A stretch of 64,000 nt of DNA from Peribacillus deserti (lineage in GTDB: Bacteria > Bacillota > Bacilli > Bacillales > DSM-1321), in NCBI RefSeq assembly GCF_016909175.1, contig NZ_JAFBFI010000007.1, positions 62,001-126,000 on the forward strand, given 5' to 3'. The position numbers and the translations under genes were made by a program. Under the pieces are notes generated by a model. It did no database searches, was not told where the DNA came from, and saw only the letters and a list, made by a program, of their open reading frames with translations. Shown here in pieces: positions 24,871-34,108 of the stretch (its first letter is position 1; the number at the start of each line of letters is the position of its first letter).

Positions 24871-25650
24871 TTACTCTTTTAATTCGATCACTCCAAAATG
24901 GAATTTGGATGACTTTCTTTTAAAAACCTTAAAACCAAATTCATTAAAGCGATGACTTTTAAAATGATCCTTCAGTATCACTCTTTTAGAGCAGACTCTC
25001 TTAGCTTCGTGAATCGCTTCATTTGTTAAAGTCTCGTGTAAGGCAAGGCCCGCAAGAGCCCGAATGCCATTTGATTCCTTAATCGTTTCCTCAAACATGG
25101 GATCAAAATATATAACATCCACACTTTTGCTATCCATCGATTTAAGAATTTCTACATGATTGCCGCTCTGTATATTAATCCGCCTCATTGCCTTATTAAA
25201 ATCGGTATTCGCACTATCCCATTGCAGCAAACCTCTTTTCACAATAAAAGCAAGATTTGGGTTCGCTTCTATTCCCGAAACACTCCCTGTTTCGCCTGCA
25301 ATAAAGCTTGCAACAATAGAATCAGAAGCAAGGCCAAGTGTGCAGTCCAGGAAACTCATTCCTGCCTTTAAATCTGCTGCTTCTATGAGAGGATCGTTTT
25401 CACCCTTTTTTATCCGTTTTAATCTAAGCATAGCTGCATTAGGATGGAAGAAAAATGGAGAATCTTGAGTCATTTCATACAGTTCAATTCTATTCTTCCC
25501 CACTACCAGGCAGTCTTCTTGATATTCCTGCTGCATCGCGGCAATGGATCTTTTCCTTCTCGGAACAAATGGAACCTTTAAATCTGCAGCAATTTGAATG
25601 GCTGTTTCCATCCATTCTTTATCGGTTCTGCCTCCAGTCGTAACTAGCAT
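24871..25650 (-). CDS. ypiP: Class I SAM-dependent methyltransferase YpiP
   Basis: A 259-residue protein matching B. subtilis YpiP and the RsmJ-like SAM_MT family. The SAM-binding region is FLDCTLGLASDSIVASF (~99-115) with the acidic motif GIEANP, and the catalytic-type motif VIYFDPMFEE (~187-196). RsmJ methylates 16S rRNA in E. coli; whether YpiP acts on rRNA is not known. It stands alone on the - strand. Confidence 0.82.
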   Translation of the reverse strand: MLVTTGGRTDKEWMETAIQIAADLKVPFVPRRKRSIAAMQQEYQEDCLVVGKNRIELYEMTQDSPFFFHPNAAMLRLKRIKKGENDPLIEAADLKAGMSFLDCTLGLASDSIVASFIAGETGSVSGIEANPNLAFIVKRGLLQWDSANTDFNKAMRRINIQSGNHVEILKSMDSKSVDVIYFDPMFEETIKESNGIRALAGLALHETLTNEAIHEAKRVCSKRVILKDHFKSHRFNEFGFKVFKRKSSKFHFGVIELKE

Positions 25651-25774
25651 ATTTTATCTCCTTAAGATTCTTTTTTCCTTATTAAACTGAGGACCCCCTC
25701 CCCTCATTAAAGGAAGGAAACTTTGTAATAAGAAAAGGCTGTTTTCGCAAACTTTGTTGCAATCGGACAGGAGG

Positions 25775-25901
25775 GGTTGATTTCCTCTCCAGATTGCTCG
25801 CTTTCCGCGGGGCGGGCGGGGAGCCTCCTCGGCTTTGCCTGCGGGGTCTCACCTGTCCCGCTGCTCCCGCAGGAGTCTCGCACCTTACGCTCAATTCAAC
25901 C
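25775..25901. repeat. GC-rich dispersed element, copy 1
   Basis: About 127 bp with ends GTTGATTTCC and CAATTCAAC (imperfect inverted repeats). The interior has GGGAGCCTCCTCGGC, GCGGGGTCTCACC and CCCGCAGGAGTCTCGCACC segments that can fold on each other. It is far more GC-rich than its surroundings and recurs at 28789 and 60211. It appears to be a non-coding repetitive element; similar sequences are, as I recall, common in Bacillaceae genomes. Confidence 0.85.
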
Positions 25902-25969
25902 TTATTTAACAATGATATGACTTTGTAAAACTTATTAAATAACAACAATCTTTAAAAAAAGAGCCTAAG

Positions 25970-25997
25970 AAAAAAAGAATGCAGCGCATTCTTTTAC
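25970..25997 (-). terminator. Terminator of brxA
   Basis: AAAAGAATGC (25973-25982) and GCATTCTTTT (25986-25995), with a T run on the - strand; the arm overlaps the brxA stop codon. Confidence 0.75.
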
Positions 25998-26431
25998 TTA
26001 CAATGTTTTTCAAATGCTTGTAGCAGATTAGCCGTTATTTCTTCAACTGAATGATCCTCAATATCATGACGCGGAATAAAGTGTACCACTTCTTTTCCTT
26101 TTATTAACGCCATTGAAGGGGAAGATGGCTCGATTCCAGTGAAATACTCACGCATGGCAGCCGTTGCCTCTTTGTCCTGGCCAGCAAAAACGGCAGCCAG
26201 CTTTTCAGGTTTCTTCTCAGCTTGAGCGACTGCCTGTACGGCAGAGGGTCTTGCAAGACCTGCAGCACAGCCACAGACTGAGTTCACTACAACAAGCGCA
26301 GTCCCTTCATTCTGGTTCATAAAGTCTTTCACTTGTTCTGGAGTAACCAATTCTTTAAATCCCTGGCTGCTTAACTCTTCACGCATTGGTTTTACCAGCT
26401 GCTTCATATATTCTTCATATGCCATAGACAT
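25994..26431 (-). CDS. brxA: Bacilliredoxin BrxA
   Basis: A 145-residue thioredoxin-fold protein of the YphP/YqiW family with the CGC active site in SVCGCAAGLARP (~53-55). Bacilliredoxins remove bacillithiol from S-bacillithiolated proteins after oxidative stress. In B. subtilis yphP also lies beside ilvD; IlvD is iron-sulfur and oxidation sensitive. A good AGGGAGG site precedes ATG. Confidence 0.93.
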   Translation of the reverse strand: MSMAYEEYMKQLVKPMREELSSQGFKELVTPEQVKDFMNQNEGTALVVVNSVCGCAAGLARPSAVQAVAQAEKKPEKLAAVFAGQDKEATAAMREYFTGIEPSSPSMALIKGKEVVHFIPRHDIEDHSVEEITANLLQAFEKHCK

Positions 26432-26503
26432 AAAAAAATCCCTCCCGGAATGTTAATATCCTTAGGATACTATATTCAGGGCAGGGATATCAATGAATCG
26501 AAT

Positions 26504-28225
26504 TTATGACTTCACAGTTATTTGAGGCTCATAAACCTTTTGGTCTTCAAAGTAATCCGTAACCGCACCTACTGAGGAACAGGAAACCAATCGCGCATAC
26601 TTGGCCAGAGCACCTCTTGACGTTAGGGGAGGCGCAGTCCATTTTGATCGTCTATCAGCAAACTCCTCTTCTGAAAGATTAACTGTCAGTTCTTGTGTTT
26701 CGCTGTCGATCGTGATAACATCCCCTGTTTTAATAAATGCGATCGGCCCTCCAGCTTGCGCCTCTGGGGCAATATGCCCGATAACAAATCCATGAGAACC
26801 ACCCGAGAAACGTCCATCTGTTAATAATGCAACAGATTCTCCAAGTCCTTTCCCGACTAAAATACCTGAAATGGACAGCATCTCCGGCATTCCCGGTCCG
26901 CCTTTTGGACCTTCATAACGAATGACCACGATATCACCGGCCTGGATATCCCCGTTTAGAATCGCTTCAGCTGCACTCGGTTCATCATCAAAAACCTTTG
27001 CCGGACCAGTCATGTTTGTAACCTTCAGTCCAGATACCTTTGCAACTGCGCCCGCTGGAGCCAGGTTCCCTTTCAGCACGACCAGATGCCCTGTTTCTCG
27101 AAGAGGAGCATTAATTGGGTGGATGACTTTCTGCCCTTCCTTCAGTTCAGGTGCCTCTTCAAGGTTTTCCGCGAGGGTCTTCCCGGTTACCGTTAAACAA
27201 TCACCATGCAAAAGCCCTGCTCTTAACAATTCCTTCATTACTGCTGAAACTCCGCCAGCATCATGAAGATCCTGCATAACATATCTGCCGCTCGGTTTTA
27301 AGTCGGCAATATGCGGGACCTTCTTCTGAAGTCTGTTAAAATCGTCCAGGGATAAATCAACCTCAGCTGAATGGGCGATGGCCATCAAATGAAGAATGGC
27401 GTTAGTAGACCCGCCCAGTGCCATAACAACCGTAATTGCATTCTCAAAAGCTTTTTTTGTGAGGATATCCCTTGGATAAATATCTTTTTCCAGCAATTGA
27501 TAAACAGCTTGTCCAGCCTGGAAGCAATCTTCATGCTTTTCAGGTGTTTCAGCTGGGTTGGAAGAGCTGCCCGGCAGACTCATTCCGAGGGCTTCAATAG
27601 CACTTGCCATAGTATTCGCGGTATACATTCCGCCGCAGGAACCGGACCCCGGGCAGGCATGGCATTCAATCTTATGCAAGCCTTCTTTATCCAGCGATCC
27701 GCTGTTGAATTGCCCTACCCCTTCAAAAGCAGATACAATATCAATGTCTTCTCCTTTTAATTTCCCAGGCTTTATCGTACCACCATAAACAAAAACGGCC
27801 GGCAGATTTATTCTTGCGATGGCCATCATACAGCCCGGCATATTCTTATCACATCCCCCGATTGCAACAAACCCATCAAGGCTCTCCCCGCCAACGACGG
27901 TTTCAATCGAATCAGCAATTAAGTCACGGCTCGGCAATGAATATCTCATTCCATCAGTGCCCATTGAAATACCATCAGATACCGTAATGGTATTAAAGAT
28001 CATAGGTGCTCCGCCAGCTTCTCTTGCTCCCTGCTTGGCTTTCCTAGCTAATTCATCAATATGTATATTACATGGAGTAACCTCACTCCAGGTGCTGGCT
28101 ATCCCGATCATCGGTTTTTTAAAATCTTCATCGGAAAAACCAACAGCCCTAAGCATCGCCCTATTCGGCATCTTGGTTTCACTTTCACTAAAAACTTTGC
28201 TTCGGATTCTTAAATCTTTTGGCAT
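26504..28225 (-). CDS. ilvD: Dihydroxy-acid dehydratase
   Basis: IlvD dehydrates 2,3-dihydroxy-isovalerate and -methylvalerate in valine, leucine and isoleucine synthesis. The 573-residue protein has the iron-sulfur cysteine motifs [10 protein letters not shown] (~122) and [17 protein letters not shown] (~194), and the conserved GRFSGGSHG near the C-terminus. It is single-gene, with a TTGAAA-17-TATAGT promoter and an adjacent CodY-like box. It is not in an ilvBHC-leu operon here. Confidence 0.96.
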   Translation of the reverse strand: MPKDLRIRSKVFSESETKMPNRAMLRAVGFSDEDFKKPMIGIASTWSEVTPCNIHIDELARKAKQGAREAGGAPMIFNTITVSDGISMGTDGMRYSLPSRDLIADSIETVVGGESLDGFVAIGGCDKNMPGCMMAIARINLPAVFVYGGTIKPGKLKGEDIDIVSAFEGVGQFNSGSLDKEGLHKIECHACPGSGSCGGMYTANTMASAIEALGMSLPGSSSNPAETPEKHEDCFQAGQAVYQLLEKDIYPRDILTKKAFENAITVVMALGGSTNAILHLMAIAHSAEVDLSLDDFNRLQKKVPHIADLKPSGRYVMQDLHDAGGVSAVMKELLRAGLLHGDCLTVTGKTLAENLEEAPELKEGQKVIHPINAPLRETGHLVVLKGNLAPAGAVAKVSGLKVTNMTGPAKVFDDEPSAAEAILNGDIQAGDIVVIRYEGPKGGPGMPEMLSISGILVGKGLGESVALLTDGRFSGGSHGFVIGHIAPEAQAGGPIAFIKTGDVITIDSETQELTVNLSEEEFADRRSKWTAPPLTSRGALAKYARLVSCSSVGAVTDYFEDQKVYEPQITVKS

Positions 28226-28254
28226 GGTTGTCTCCCCTTAATGTTTTTCTTACC

Positions 28255-28283
28255 ACTATAGTATTAGATTGAGTAAATTTCAA
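28255..28283 (-). promoter_or_regulatory. Sigma-A promoter of ilvD
   Basis: On the - strand TTGAAA (complement of 28278-28283), 17-bp spacer, TATAGT (complement of 28255-28260), 30 bp before the ATG. Confidence 0.65.
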
Positions 28284-28284
28284 C

Positions 28285-28299
28285 AATTTTCACATAATT
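28285..28299 (+). promoter_or_regulatory. CodY-like box upstream of ilvD
   Basis: AATTTTCACATAATT matches AATTTTCWGAAAATT at 13 of 15 positions and ends 1 bp upstream of the -35 hexamer, the same placement as at ilvA. Confidence 0.5.
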
Positions 28300-28670
28300 T
28301 AGATTATTTTTATGTTATCTCTTTATATTGATAAGATTTGGGATTGAAAGATTAATTCTTGAAATTGGCTCTCAACCTTCTGGAATTCGGCCATAGTCGA
28401 AGTAAGTTCAATTTAAAATTACCCGCAATCTGGTTTTACTTAGGTATTTGAGGTTACGAAATCTTTCTTTGCTGTAGGAAGCGGATTTTGTCCGCTGGCT
28501 TTTAATCCAAGAATGGTTACCAGCTACTCACTCTGTGAAAGCTATTTCTTATCCAAAACTGCTGTTAGTTTCCTCAAGAATAGCTACTACCAAAAAAGCG
28601 AAAGGATATTGATATTTCCATCGTTTCTTTAATGTATTTTTAGAGGTTTACAACATTTTAAGATTTGAAA

Positions 28671-28771
28671 ATTTAAAAGCGGCGATTTAAAGAGTGTAGA
28701 ATGTGATTTAAGTGGGATTTTTCAAATTTAAGAGTGAAAGTTGAAATTTAAGAGGGGATTTAAAATTTAAG
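28671..28771 (+). repeat. ~20-bp phased repeat array, GATTTAAG type
   Basis: ATTTAA cores occur at 28671, 28685, 28706, 28726, 28746 and 28765, mostly 19-21 bp apart, in units such as GTGATTTAAGTGGGA, CAAATTTAAGAGTGA and GAAATTTAAGAGGGG. Spacing resembles the arrays at 5750-6077. Confidence 0.65.
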
Positions 28772-28788
28772 TTCTGTTAAACGTGACT

Positions 28789-28916
28789 GTTGATTTCCAC
28801 TGCAGGCACTCGTTTTCGTGGGGCGGTCCGGGAGCCTCCTCGGCGCTTTGCGCCTGTGGGGTCTCCCTTGACCCGCTTATCCCGCAGGAGTCTCGCACCT
28901 TTCGCTACAATCAACA
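28789..28916. repeat. GC-rich dispersed element, copy 2
   Basis: About 128 bp bounded by TGTTGATTTCC and CAATCAACA (inverted ends), with GGGAGCCTCCTCGGCGC, GTGGGGTCTCCC and CCCGCAGGAGTCTCGCACC inside. Same family as copies at 25775 and 60211. Confidence 0.88.
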
Positions 28917-29080
28917 TAGTGCAAAAAACCAACAGTGTACTTTAACATAGCTCAAATTTAAGGGGGAAATTGCCTATTTGGTAAAGAAAAAATCACATCA
29001 ATAACTGGCAGCTTGCCTACCTGCGCAGCTACAGTCCTGGCTTATGCAAGAATAGCTGGCTTGAGTGAAATCAGTAAGTT

Positions 29081-29152
29081 AAAAGAGGCGGGCAAGCACT
29101 CATATTTCAGCTAAAACATGATAATTATTTAGCAGCTGCAGCCGCCTCTTTT
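29081..29152. repeat. Long-loop inverted repeat
   Basis: AAAAGAGGCGG (29081-29091) and CCGCCTCTTTT (29142-29152) are perfect 11-bp arms around 50 bp containing a second small palindrome (GCAGCTGC). It could be a structured transcript end or a mobile-element remnant; no gene abuts it. Confidence 0.5.
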
Positions 29153-29371
29153 ATTTAGTGCTCCTATGTTTCTTTGTTATCCTTCTCAAGTACCAGCAGT
29201 GTTTCCGGAATAGCCTGCAAAAATAATTAAGGCGAGTCACCTGCAACAAAAAGGCCTCTTAAGGTGTGCTGCACACTTGTAAAATGAAGAGTTTAAGGCG
29301 TATTTATCAAATTGTCTTTACTTTAAATTGTTCCTGCTCCGTCCAGCAGTTTTTTCTTCCTATCTAAAAAA

Positions 29372-29409
29372 AAGGAGAGATAAAGCGAGTCATCACCTTA
29401 TCTCTCCTT
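29372..29409 (-). terminator. Terminator of ypgQ-ABC-F-cvfC operon
   Basis: AAGGAGAGATAA (29372-29383) and TTATCTCTCCTT (29398-29409), followed by TTTTTTTT on the - strand. Confidence 0.85.
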
Positions 29410-29436
29410 CTCTTTTCACCATATAAGTGGTGCGTG

Positions 29437-30561
29437 CTATTTTCCACGCGCCTCGGTCATTTGTTTCCAAACCGATCCTTTGGCTTCTTCTCCGTTTTCG
29501 ATGCGGTCTATTGCCATTCTTACTTGCAGAGCCACTTCAAATTCAGGATCATCTTCAGCGGCTTTAAGGGCTGGCAGGACACTTTGGTCTCCGGTTTCAT
29601 AGAGGAACATAGCTGCTCTCCATCTGACAAGTTTGTTTTTATCTTTAAGAGCTTCAGCCATTTCATCCATAGCCTCTGGGAAGCCCAGATCTGATAAACA
29701 GTCTCCTGCTGTTCTTCTCACTGTCACGGTTTTATCTTTAAGTGCAAGATATAAGGCAGGCAGCACCTGCTTATTTTCAATCATCCCTAAATAAACAACT
29801 GCAAGCCTGCGGACAGATACTTTTTCATCCTGCAGGGCCTTTTCAAGCAGCGGTATATCATTTTCAGACGGGTCATCCATCGCTTCGAGCGCACGGTATC
29901 TGTGTTCCCAATCTGGGTGGTTAAGGTCTTCAAGCGTTAGTTTCTTTTTGTCACGCTTATTCTGGATATCTGTTTTCTTTTCGGGGTGTATAGCGATTTC
30001 TGCTAAATCATTTAATCTTGCCTCTGTGTAGGAAGAAACCAGTTCATCGACTACTTCTTTTCCGATTTCATCGAGTTCTCCGTATCTGGAGCCGAAATCC
30101 TTCCATTTACGGAGAAGGACTACATTGTCATTTTCCGTTTGGGCCGCAGCCAGGGCTCTGCCAAATTGTTCAGGTAGGCCGAATCGTTTTTCCGTTAACG
30201 CATCCTTTAATTTAACCTGCATGGGAATATCTTTAAACATCTGGACTTGAACCGCGACTTCCCCAAAGCCTTGTGTGACTTCCTGATTTTCCGCCCTGTT
30301 TTCACTTTCGCCAAATACTGACCGGACGTTTTGCAAGATGTCTCTCCAGTCATATTTTGCGTTTCGTTCCAGAGCCAGAAAATCAGCTACATGGTAGACA
30401 CCTTTTACACCATCCACTTTTAGAATCTGCTGTATGATTTCAGGTGCATCCGCTGCATTATTTTCTTTATAATTATTGCTTTTCCCAAATGGCAGTTCTT
30501 CATCAAGGATAATCTTCATGGTGTTAGGGCTTGGAGTGGGTTCAATGGATTTAATTTTCAA
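29437..30561 (-). CDS. ypgR: Conserved virulence factor C-like HEAT-repeat protein (YpgR)
   Basis: A 374-residue cytoplasmic protein. The N-terminal ~90 residues resemble the Nfu/NifU N-terminal scaffold domain (EPTPSPNTMKIILDEELPFG), and the region ~200-360 is made of HEAT/PBS-lyase-like repeats with recurring DEKVSVRRLAVVYLG and DKTVTVRRTAGDCL units. This combination is that of Staphylococcus CvfC and B. subtilis YpgR. Role unknown; the scaffold domain suggests iron-sulfur or protein-complex assembly. Last gene of an operon, 18 bp after the ABC-F gene. Confidence 0.88.
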   Translation of the reverse strand: MKIKSIEPTPSPNTMKIILDEELPFGKSNNYKENNAADAPEIIQQILKVDGVKGVYHVADFLALERNAKYDWRDILQNVRSVFGESENRAENQEVTQGFGEVAVQVQMFKDIPMQVKLKDALTEKRFGLPEQFGRALAAAQTENDNVVLLRKWKDFGSRYGELDEIGKEVVDELVSSYTEARLNDLAEIAIHPEKKTDIQNKRDKKKLTLEDLNHPDWEHRYRALEAMDDPSENDIPLLEKALQDEKVSVRRLAVVYLGMIENKQVLPALYLALKDKTVTVRRTAGDCLSDLGFPEAMDEMAEALKDKNKLVRWRAAMFLYETGDQSVLPALKAAEDDPEFEVALQVRMAIDRIENGEEAKGSVWKQMTEARGK

Positions 30562-30578
30562 CGCTTATACCTCCTTTT

Positions 30579-32468
30579 TTATTCGTTTCCTTCCAGCTTG
30601 TCAGACAGCTCGGTCCATCTTTCAATTAATTCTTCCAGTTCCTGATTTAAAGCTTGTTCCTCTTTCATTAAGTCATTGGCTTTTTCAAAATTACTTCCAG
30701 TGCCGGCCATGGCCGCCTGAACCTCGGTGATCCGGTTTTCAAGGTCATTCATTCGACCTTCAATCCCGTCCCACTCTTTCTGTTCGCTGTAAGTCAATTT
30801 CTTCTTCTTTGGTTTTGGCTTTGATTCTTGGACTGGAGAAGAAATAGGAGCATTTGCCTTTGCCTTTTGTCCAGCTTCTTCTTCCAAGTATTCGCTGTAT
30901 GAGCCGTAGTATTTATCAATTCTGCCTTCACCTTGAAAAACAAATAATTGTTCAGTACATTTATCCAGGAAGTAACGGTCATGGGATACGGTTATCACAA
31001 CTCCAGAAAAGTTATCGATAAAATCCTCAAGTACTGTCAGGGTCTGGGTATCCAGGTCATTGGTAGGTTCATCCATAAGGAGGAGATTTGGAGATGACAT
31101 TAAAATTTTCAGCAGGTATAATCTGCGCTTTTCTCCTCCAGATAGTTTTCTGATGGGTGTTCCATGAGTATTCATCGGGAACAAGAATCTTTCCAGCATT
31201 TGTGCTGCCGATATAGATGATCCGTCTTTTAAAGAGATCACTTCAGCCGTTTCACGAAGATACGCGATCATCCTCATATTCCCGTCCATATCTTCGTTCT
31301 CCTGTTTATAATAGCCAATCTTTACGGTTTGACCCTTATCTATAGAACCTGAATCTGGGGTGATTTGACCCTCTATAATATTTAGGAGCGTTGATTTTCC
31401 TGTACCGTTTTTACCTACGATTCCAATTCGGTCTCCAGGTTTAAACAGAAAGGAAAAATCCTTTAAAACGGTTTGTTTTCCATACTCTTTAGTAACATCA
31501 GTTAGCTCTATAACTTTTTTTCCAAGACGGGTACCGGTCAAGTCCATTGTTAAGGAACTTTGCTGCGAATTTTTATTGACTGTTCCCTCTAACTCTTCAA
31601 ACCGTTGGATTCGAGCCTTTTGTTTAGTTGATCTTGCCTTGGCGCCTCTTCTAATCCAGGCAAGCTCTTTTCGATAGAGATTTTGTTTTTTCGATGCCTG
31701 TGAGCTTTCATTTTCTTCTCGAATCGCTTTTCCTTCGAGAAAGCTTGAATAATTCCCAAGGTATTCGTACAAATTTCCGCCTGATAGCTCCCAGATTTTA
31801 GTTGAAACACGATCTAGAAAATAGCGGTCATGTGTAACGAACAATACAGCTCCCTGATACTTTGCTAGGTAATCTTCAAGCCAGCGGATGCTTTGATAAT
31901 CAAGATGGTTGGTCGGCTCATCTAAAATAAGCAGGTCTGGATTCTCTATAAGAGTGCGTGCCAGTGCTGCCCGCTTTTTTTGACCTCCTGAAAGCTCTCC
32001 TAATTTTTTGTTGAAATCAGTCAAACCGAGTTTAGATAAAATCGCCTTTGAATTTGCACTAACATCCCAGGCATCCATTGCATCCATTTTCTGCTGCAGC
32101 ATCATGACCTTTTCCTGGACTGCCCTATCATCAGAGGATGTTTGAAGCCGTTCCAGAGCTTTTTCGTATTCACGGATCAGTTCAAATACTTCCGACGGAC
32201 TACTGTACATGTAATCAAGCAGCCCCGTGTTTTCATCAAAGGATGGATCCTGCTCCAACAAAGAGATTTTATAATCATTTGGATGATCTTTGGCTCCGCT
32301 GTCTCCTTCTTCGGTACCGCCAATAATATGCAGCAGTGTAGATTTACCTGTGCCATTTACTCCAATTACCCCAATTTTATCTCCTTGAGTAATTGAAAAA
32401 TCTATATTTGAAAAAAGGAGTTTTTCTCCCTGGTGTTTCGTTAAATCTGTATAAGAATAAACCTTCAT
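30579..32468 (-). CDS. ABC-F family ATPase (YfmR/Uup type)
   Basis: A 629-residue soluble protein with two ABC ATPase domains and no membrane segments. Walker A motifs are GVNGTGKST and GKNGTGKST; signatures are LSGGQKKR and LSGGEKRR; Walker B motifs are LLILDEPTN and LLLMDEPTN. The C-terminal ~80 residues form a charged coiled coil (Uup-like). ABC-F proteins of this type act on the ribosomal E site and relieve stalling; length equals my memory of B. subtilis YfmR, but the paralogue assignment is uncertain. The ATG lies 1 bp after the ypgQ stop; the ORF continues upstream without a ribosome site. Confidence 0.85.
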   Translation of the reverse strand: MKVYSYTDLTKHQGEKLLFSNIDFSITQGDKIGVIGVNGTGKSTLLHIIGGTEEGDSGAKDHPNDYKISLLEQDPSFDENTGLLDYMYSSPSEVFELIREYEKALERLQTSSDDRAVQEKVMMLQQKMDAMDAWDVSANSKAILSKLGLTDFNKKLGELSGGQKKRAALARTLIENPDLLILDEPTNHLDYQSIRWLEDYLAKYQGAVLFVTHDRYFLDRVSTKIWELSGGNLYEYLGNYSSFLEGKAIREENESSQASKKQNLYRKELAWIRRGAKARSTKQKARIQRFEELEGTVNKNSQQSSLTMDLTGTRLGKKVIELTDVTKEYGKQTVLKDFSFLFKPGDRIGIVGKNGTGKSTLLNIIEGQITPDSGSIDKGQTVKIGYYKQENEDMDGNMRMIAYLRETAEVISLKDGSSISAAQMLERFLFPMNTHGTPIRKLSGGEKRRLYLLKILMSSPNLLLMDEPTNDLDTQTLTVLEDFIDNFSGVVITVSHDRYFLDKCTEQLFVFQGEGRIDKYYGSYSEYLEEEAGQKAKANAPISSPVQESKPKPKKKKLTYSEQKEWDGIEGRMNDLENRITEVQAAMAGTGSNFEKANDLMKEEQALNQELEELIERWTELSDKLEGNE

Positions 32469-32469
32469 G

Positions 32470-33111
32470 CTATACATTCCATTCTTTATAAAATTGCTTA
32501 AGAAAAGCTTCCATAAATTCCTGCCGTTCTTCTGCAAGCTGTTTGGCAGCTGTTGTATGAAGCAGATCTTTTAGTTTTAGAAGTTTTTCATAAAAGTGAT
32601 GCAGTGTGGACGATTTACCGTTGCGATATTCTTCTAGAGTCATATCGGTTCTGATCGCTAGATCGGGTTTATAAAGAGGCTGGCCTTTTTTTCCGCCATA
32701 TGCAAAAGTCCTGGCAATCCCAATCGCTCCAATAGCATCCAGCCTGTCCGCATCCTGTACGATTTTGGCCTCAATCGATAAGGTCCTTGCATTATTTCCT
32801 CCCTTATAGGGAATAGCTCGGATTATATCCTCAATTTGGCGGGCCAATGTGTCAGGTACATCTCTCCCGTTGAACCAGCGATTCAGCTTTGCATACCCGG
32901 CTTCTTCACTTTCGTTTAGCTTTTCATCGGGAATATCATGCAGAAGGGCGGCCAGCTCTATTAAAAAAGGATCTCCCGATTTTTCCTTTTCCGCAATTTG
33001 AATGGCAAGGCTCCGCACTCTGCGAATATGATGCCAGTCATGGCCGGAAGCATCATGCTGTAATTGTTCTTTTACAAAAGCTTCACACTCATGTATTAGT
33101 TGATTCATCAT
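32470..33111 (-). CDS. ypgQ: HD-domain phosphohydrolase YpgQ
   Basis: A 213-residue metal-dependent HD hydrolase. The metal ligands are visible as H in HDWHHIRRV (~24-32), the HD doublet in LAALLHDIPDEK (~58-59), and a distal D in VQDADRLDAIGAIG. B. subtilis YpgQ hydrolyses nucleoside triphosphates or related compounds. It starts with AGGAG 7 bp from ATG and is followed directly by the ABC-F gene. Confidence 0.9.
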   Translation of the reverse strand: MMNQLIHECEAFVKEQLQHDASGHDWHHIRRVRSLAIQIAEKEKSGDPFLIELAALLHDIPDEKLNESEEAGYAKLNRWFNGRDVPDTLARQIEDIIRAIPYKGGNNARTLSIEAKIVQDADRLDAIGAIGIARTFAYGGKKGQPLYKPDLAIRTDMTLEEYRNGKSSTLHHFYEKLLKLKDLLHTTAAKQLAEERQEFMEAFLKQFYKEWNV

Positions 33112-33196
33112 TGCATGACTCCTTTTATCTGTGCTCTTAGTTTAACATGAAACCCCTACAAGCTTAAAACAATACTTACTCGGCTGCCTAAGCAAT

Positions 33197-33225
33197 AAAA
33201 AAAACTAGCTTTCACTAGTTTTTTT
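33197..33225 (-). terminator. Terminator of DegV2
   Basis: AAAAAAACTAG and CTAGTTTTTTT arms around a 6-base loop; the T run adjoins the stop of the DegV paralogue. Confidence 0.75.
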
Positions 33226-34070
33226 CAGTACATATGATTAAACCAGCTGATTCCAATTGTCTTTTCACCAGCATGAACCCCTATTGTTGTTCCAAGAGGG
33301 TAGGAACTAACAGAGAGCTCTGGGTACATGCGGCTAACTTCTTCCCTAAAAGAATCAGACTCTTCTTTATGTAATCCATATAAAATATATATCTCTTTAA
33401 TAAGATGCTTCTCCATGTCGGCCTGAAGATAGGAAAGGATTTTTTGTTTTGCTCTTTTTTCACTGCGGACTTTTTCCTTCACTATAAGCCTGCCATTTTC
33501 TATGGATATAATCGGCTTTATGTTAAGCATATTCCCAATATAATATTGAGAACCGCTCATCCGTCCGCTTCTATGCAGCTGTTCAAGACTGCCGATTAAA
33601 ACATAGGTATGATTCGATTCTTTGATGGAATCAATTCTATCTATAATATCGTTGATATCCATTCCTTCACCAGCCATTTTCATTGCTGTCTTTATTAGTG
33701 CTGCCATAGGATAAGTAAGTATTAAGGAATCAATTACATGTATTCTGGCTTCAACCATCTGGCTTGCCTGAAGACTTGCGGAATAGGTCCCGCTAAGTGC
33801 ACTGGAAACATGAAAGCAAATGATACAATCATATCTTTCTTTTAGATCGTTATACAAATTTACGAAAGTTCCTATAGAAGGCTGAGATGTCGTCGGGACT
33901 GCCCCTTTTGTTTTCATAAGGGCAAAAAGTTCTGAAGGTGCAAGATCAATCCCATCGCGGTATTCCTTTCCAGACAAAAGCACATGAAGCGGAATAACAT
34001 AAAGATCCTCATTACGCAGTAAATCTTCATCAAGACTTACTGTACTGTCGGTAACCCAAGCTATTTTCAT
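33225..34070 (-). CDS. DegV family protein, second paralogue
   Basis: A 281-residue DegV/FakB-like fatty-acid-binding protein. Typical motifs are AWVTDSTVSLD, TTSQPSIGTF, CFHVSSALSGTYSAS and HRSGRMSG. It is clearly diverged from the paralogue at 17106. It is monocistronic, between the ypgQ operon and the glutathione peroxidase gene. Confidence 0.9.
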   Translation of the reverse strand: MKIAWVTDSTVSLDEDLLRNEDLYVIPLHVLLSGKEYRDGIDLAPSELFALMKTKGAVPTTSQPSIGTFVNLYNDLKERYDCIICFHVSSALSGTYSASLQASQMVEARIHVIDSLILTYPMAALIKTAMKMAGEGMDINDIIDRIDSIKESNHTYVLIGSLEQLHRSGRMSGSQYYIGNMLNIKPIISIENGRLIVKEKVRSEKRAKQKILSYLQADMEKHLIKEIYILYGLHKEESDSFREEVSRMYPELSVSSYPLGTTIGVHAGEKTIGISWFNHMY

Positions 34071-34108
34071 AGAACTGCTCCTTTCCCTATCTCTCTATTG
34101 CCTAGGTT

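Larger units (their letters stand above)
28300..29371. other. Gene-poor intergenic region with repeats
   Basis: Over 1 kb between ilvD and cvfC with no supportable gene. It holds the ATTTAAGAG phased array (28671-28771), GC-rich element copy 2 (28789-28916), a long inverted repeat (29081-29152), and three loose copies of TTAAGG(C/T)G at about 29229, 29260 and 29294. The remainder is unremarkable AT-rich DNA. Confidence 0.6.

Noticed and set aside
25682..25948. 88-codon frame across the first GC-rich element
   Set aside because: It reads through the dispersed repeat, which is not coding in its other copies.
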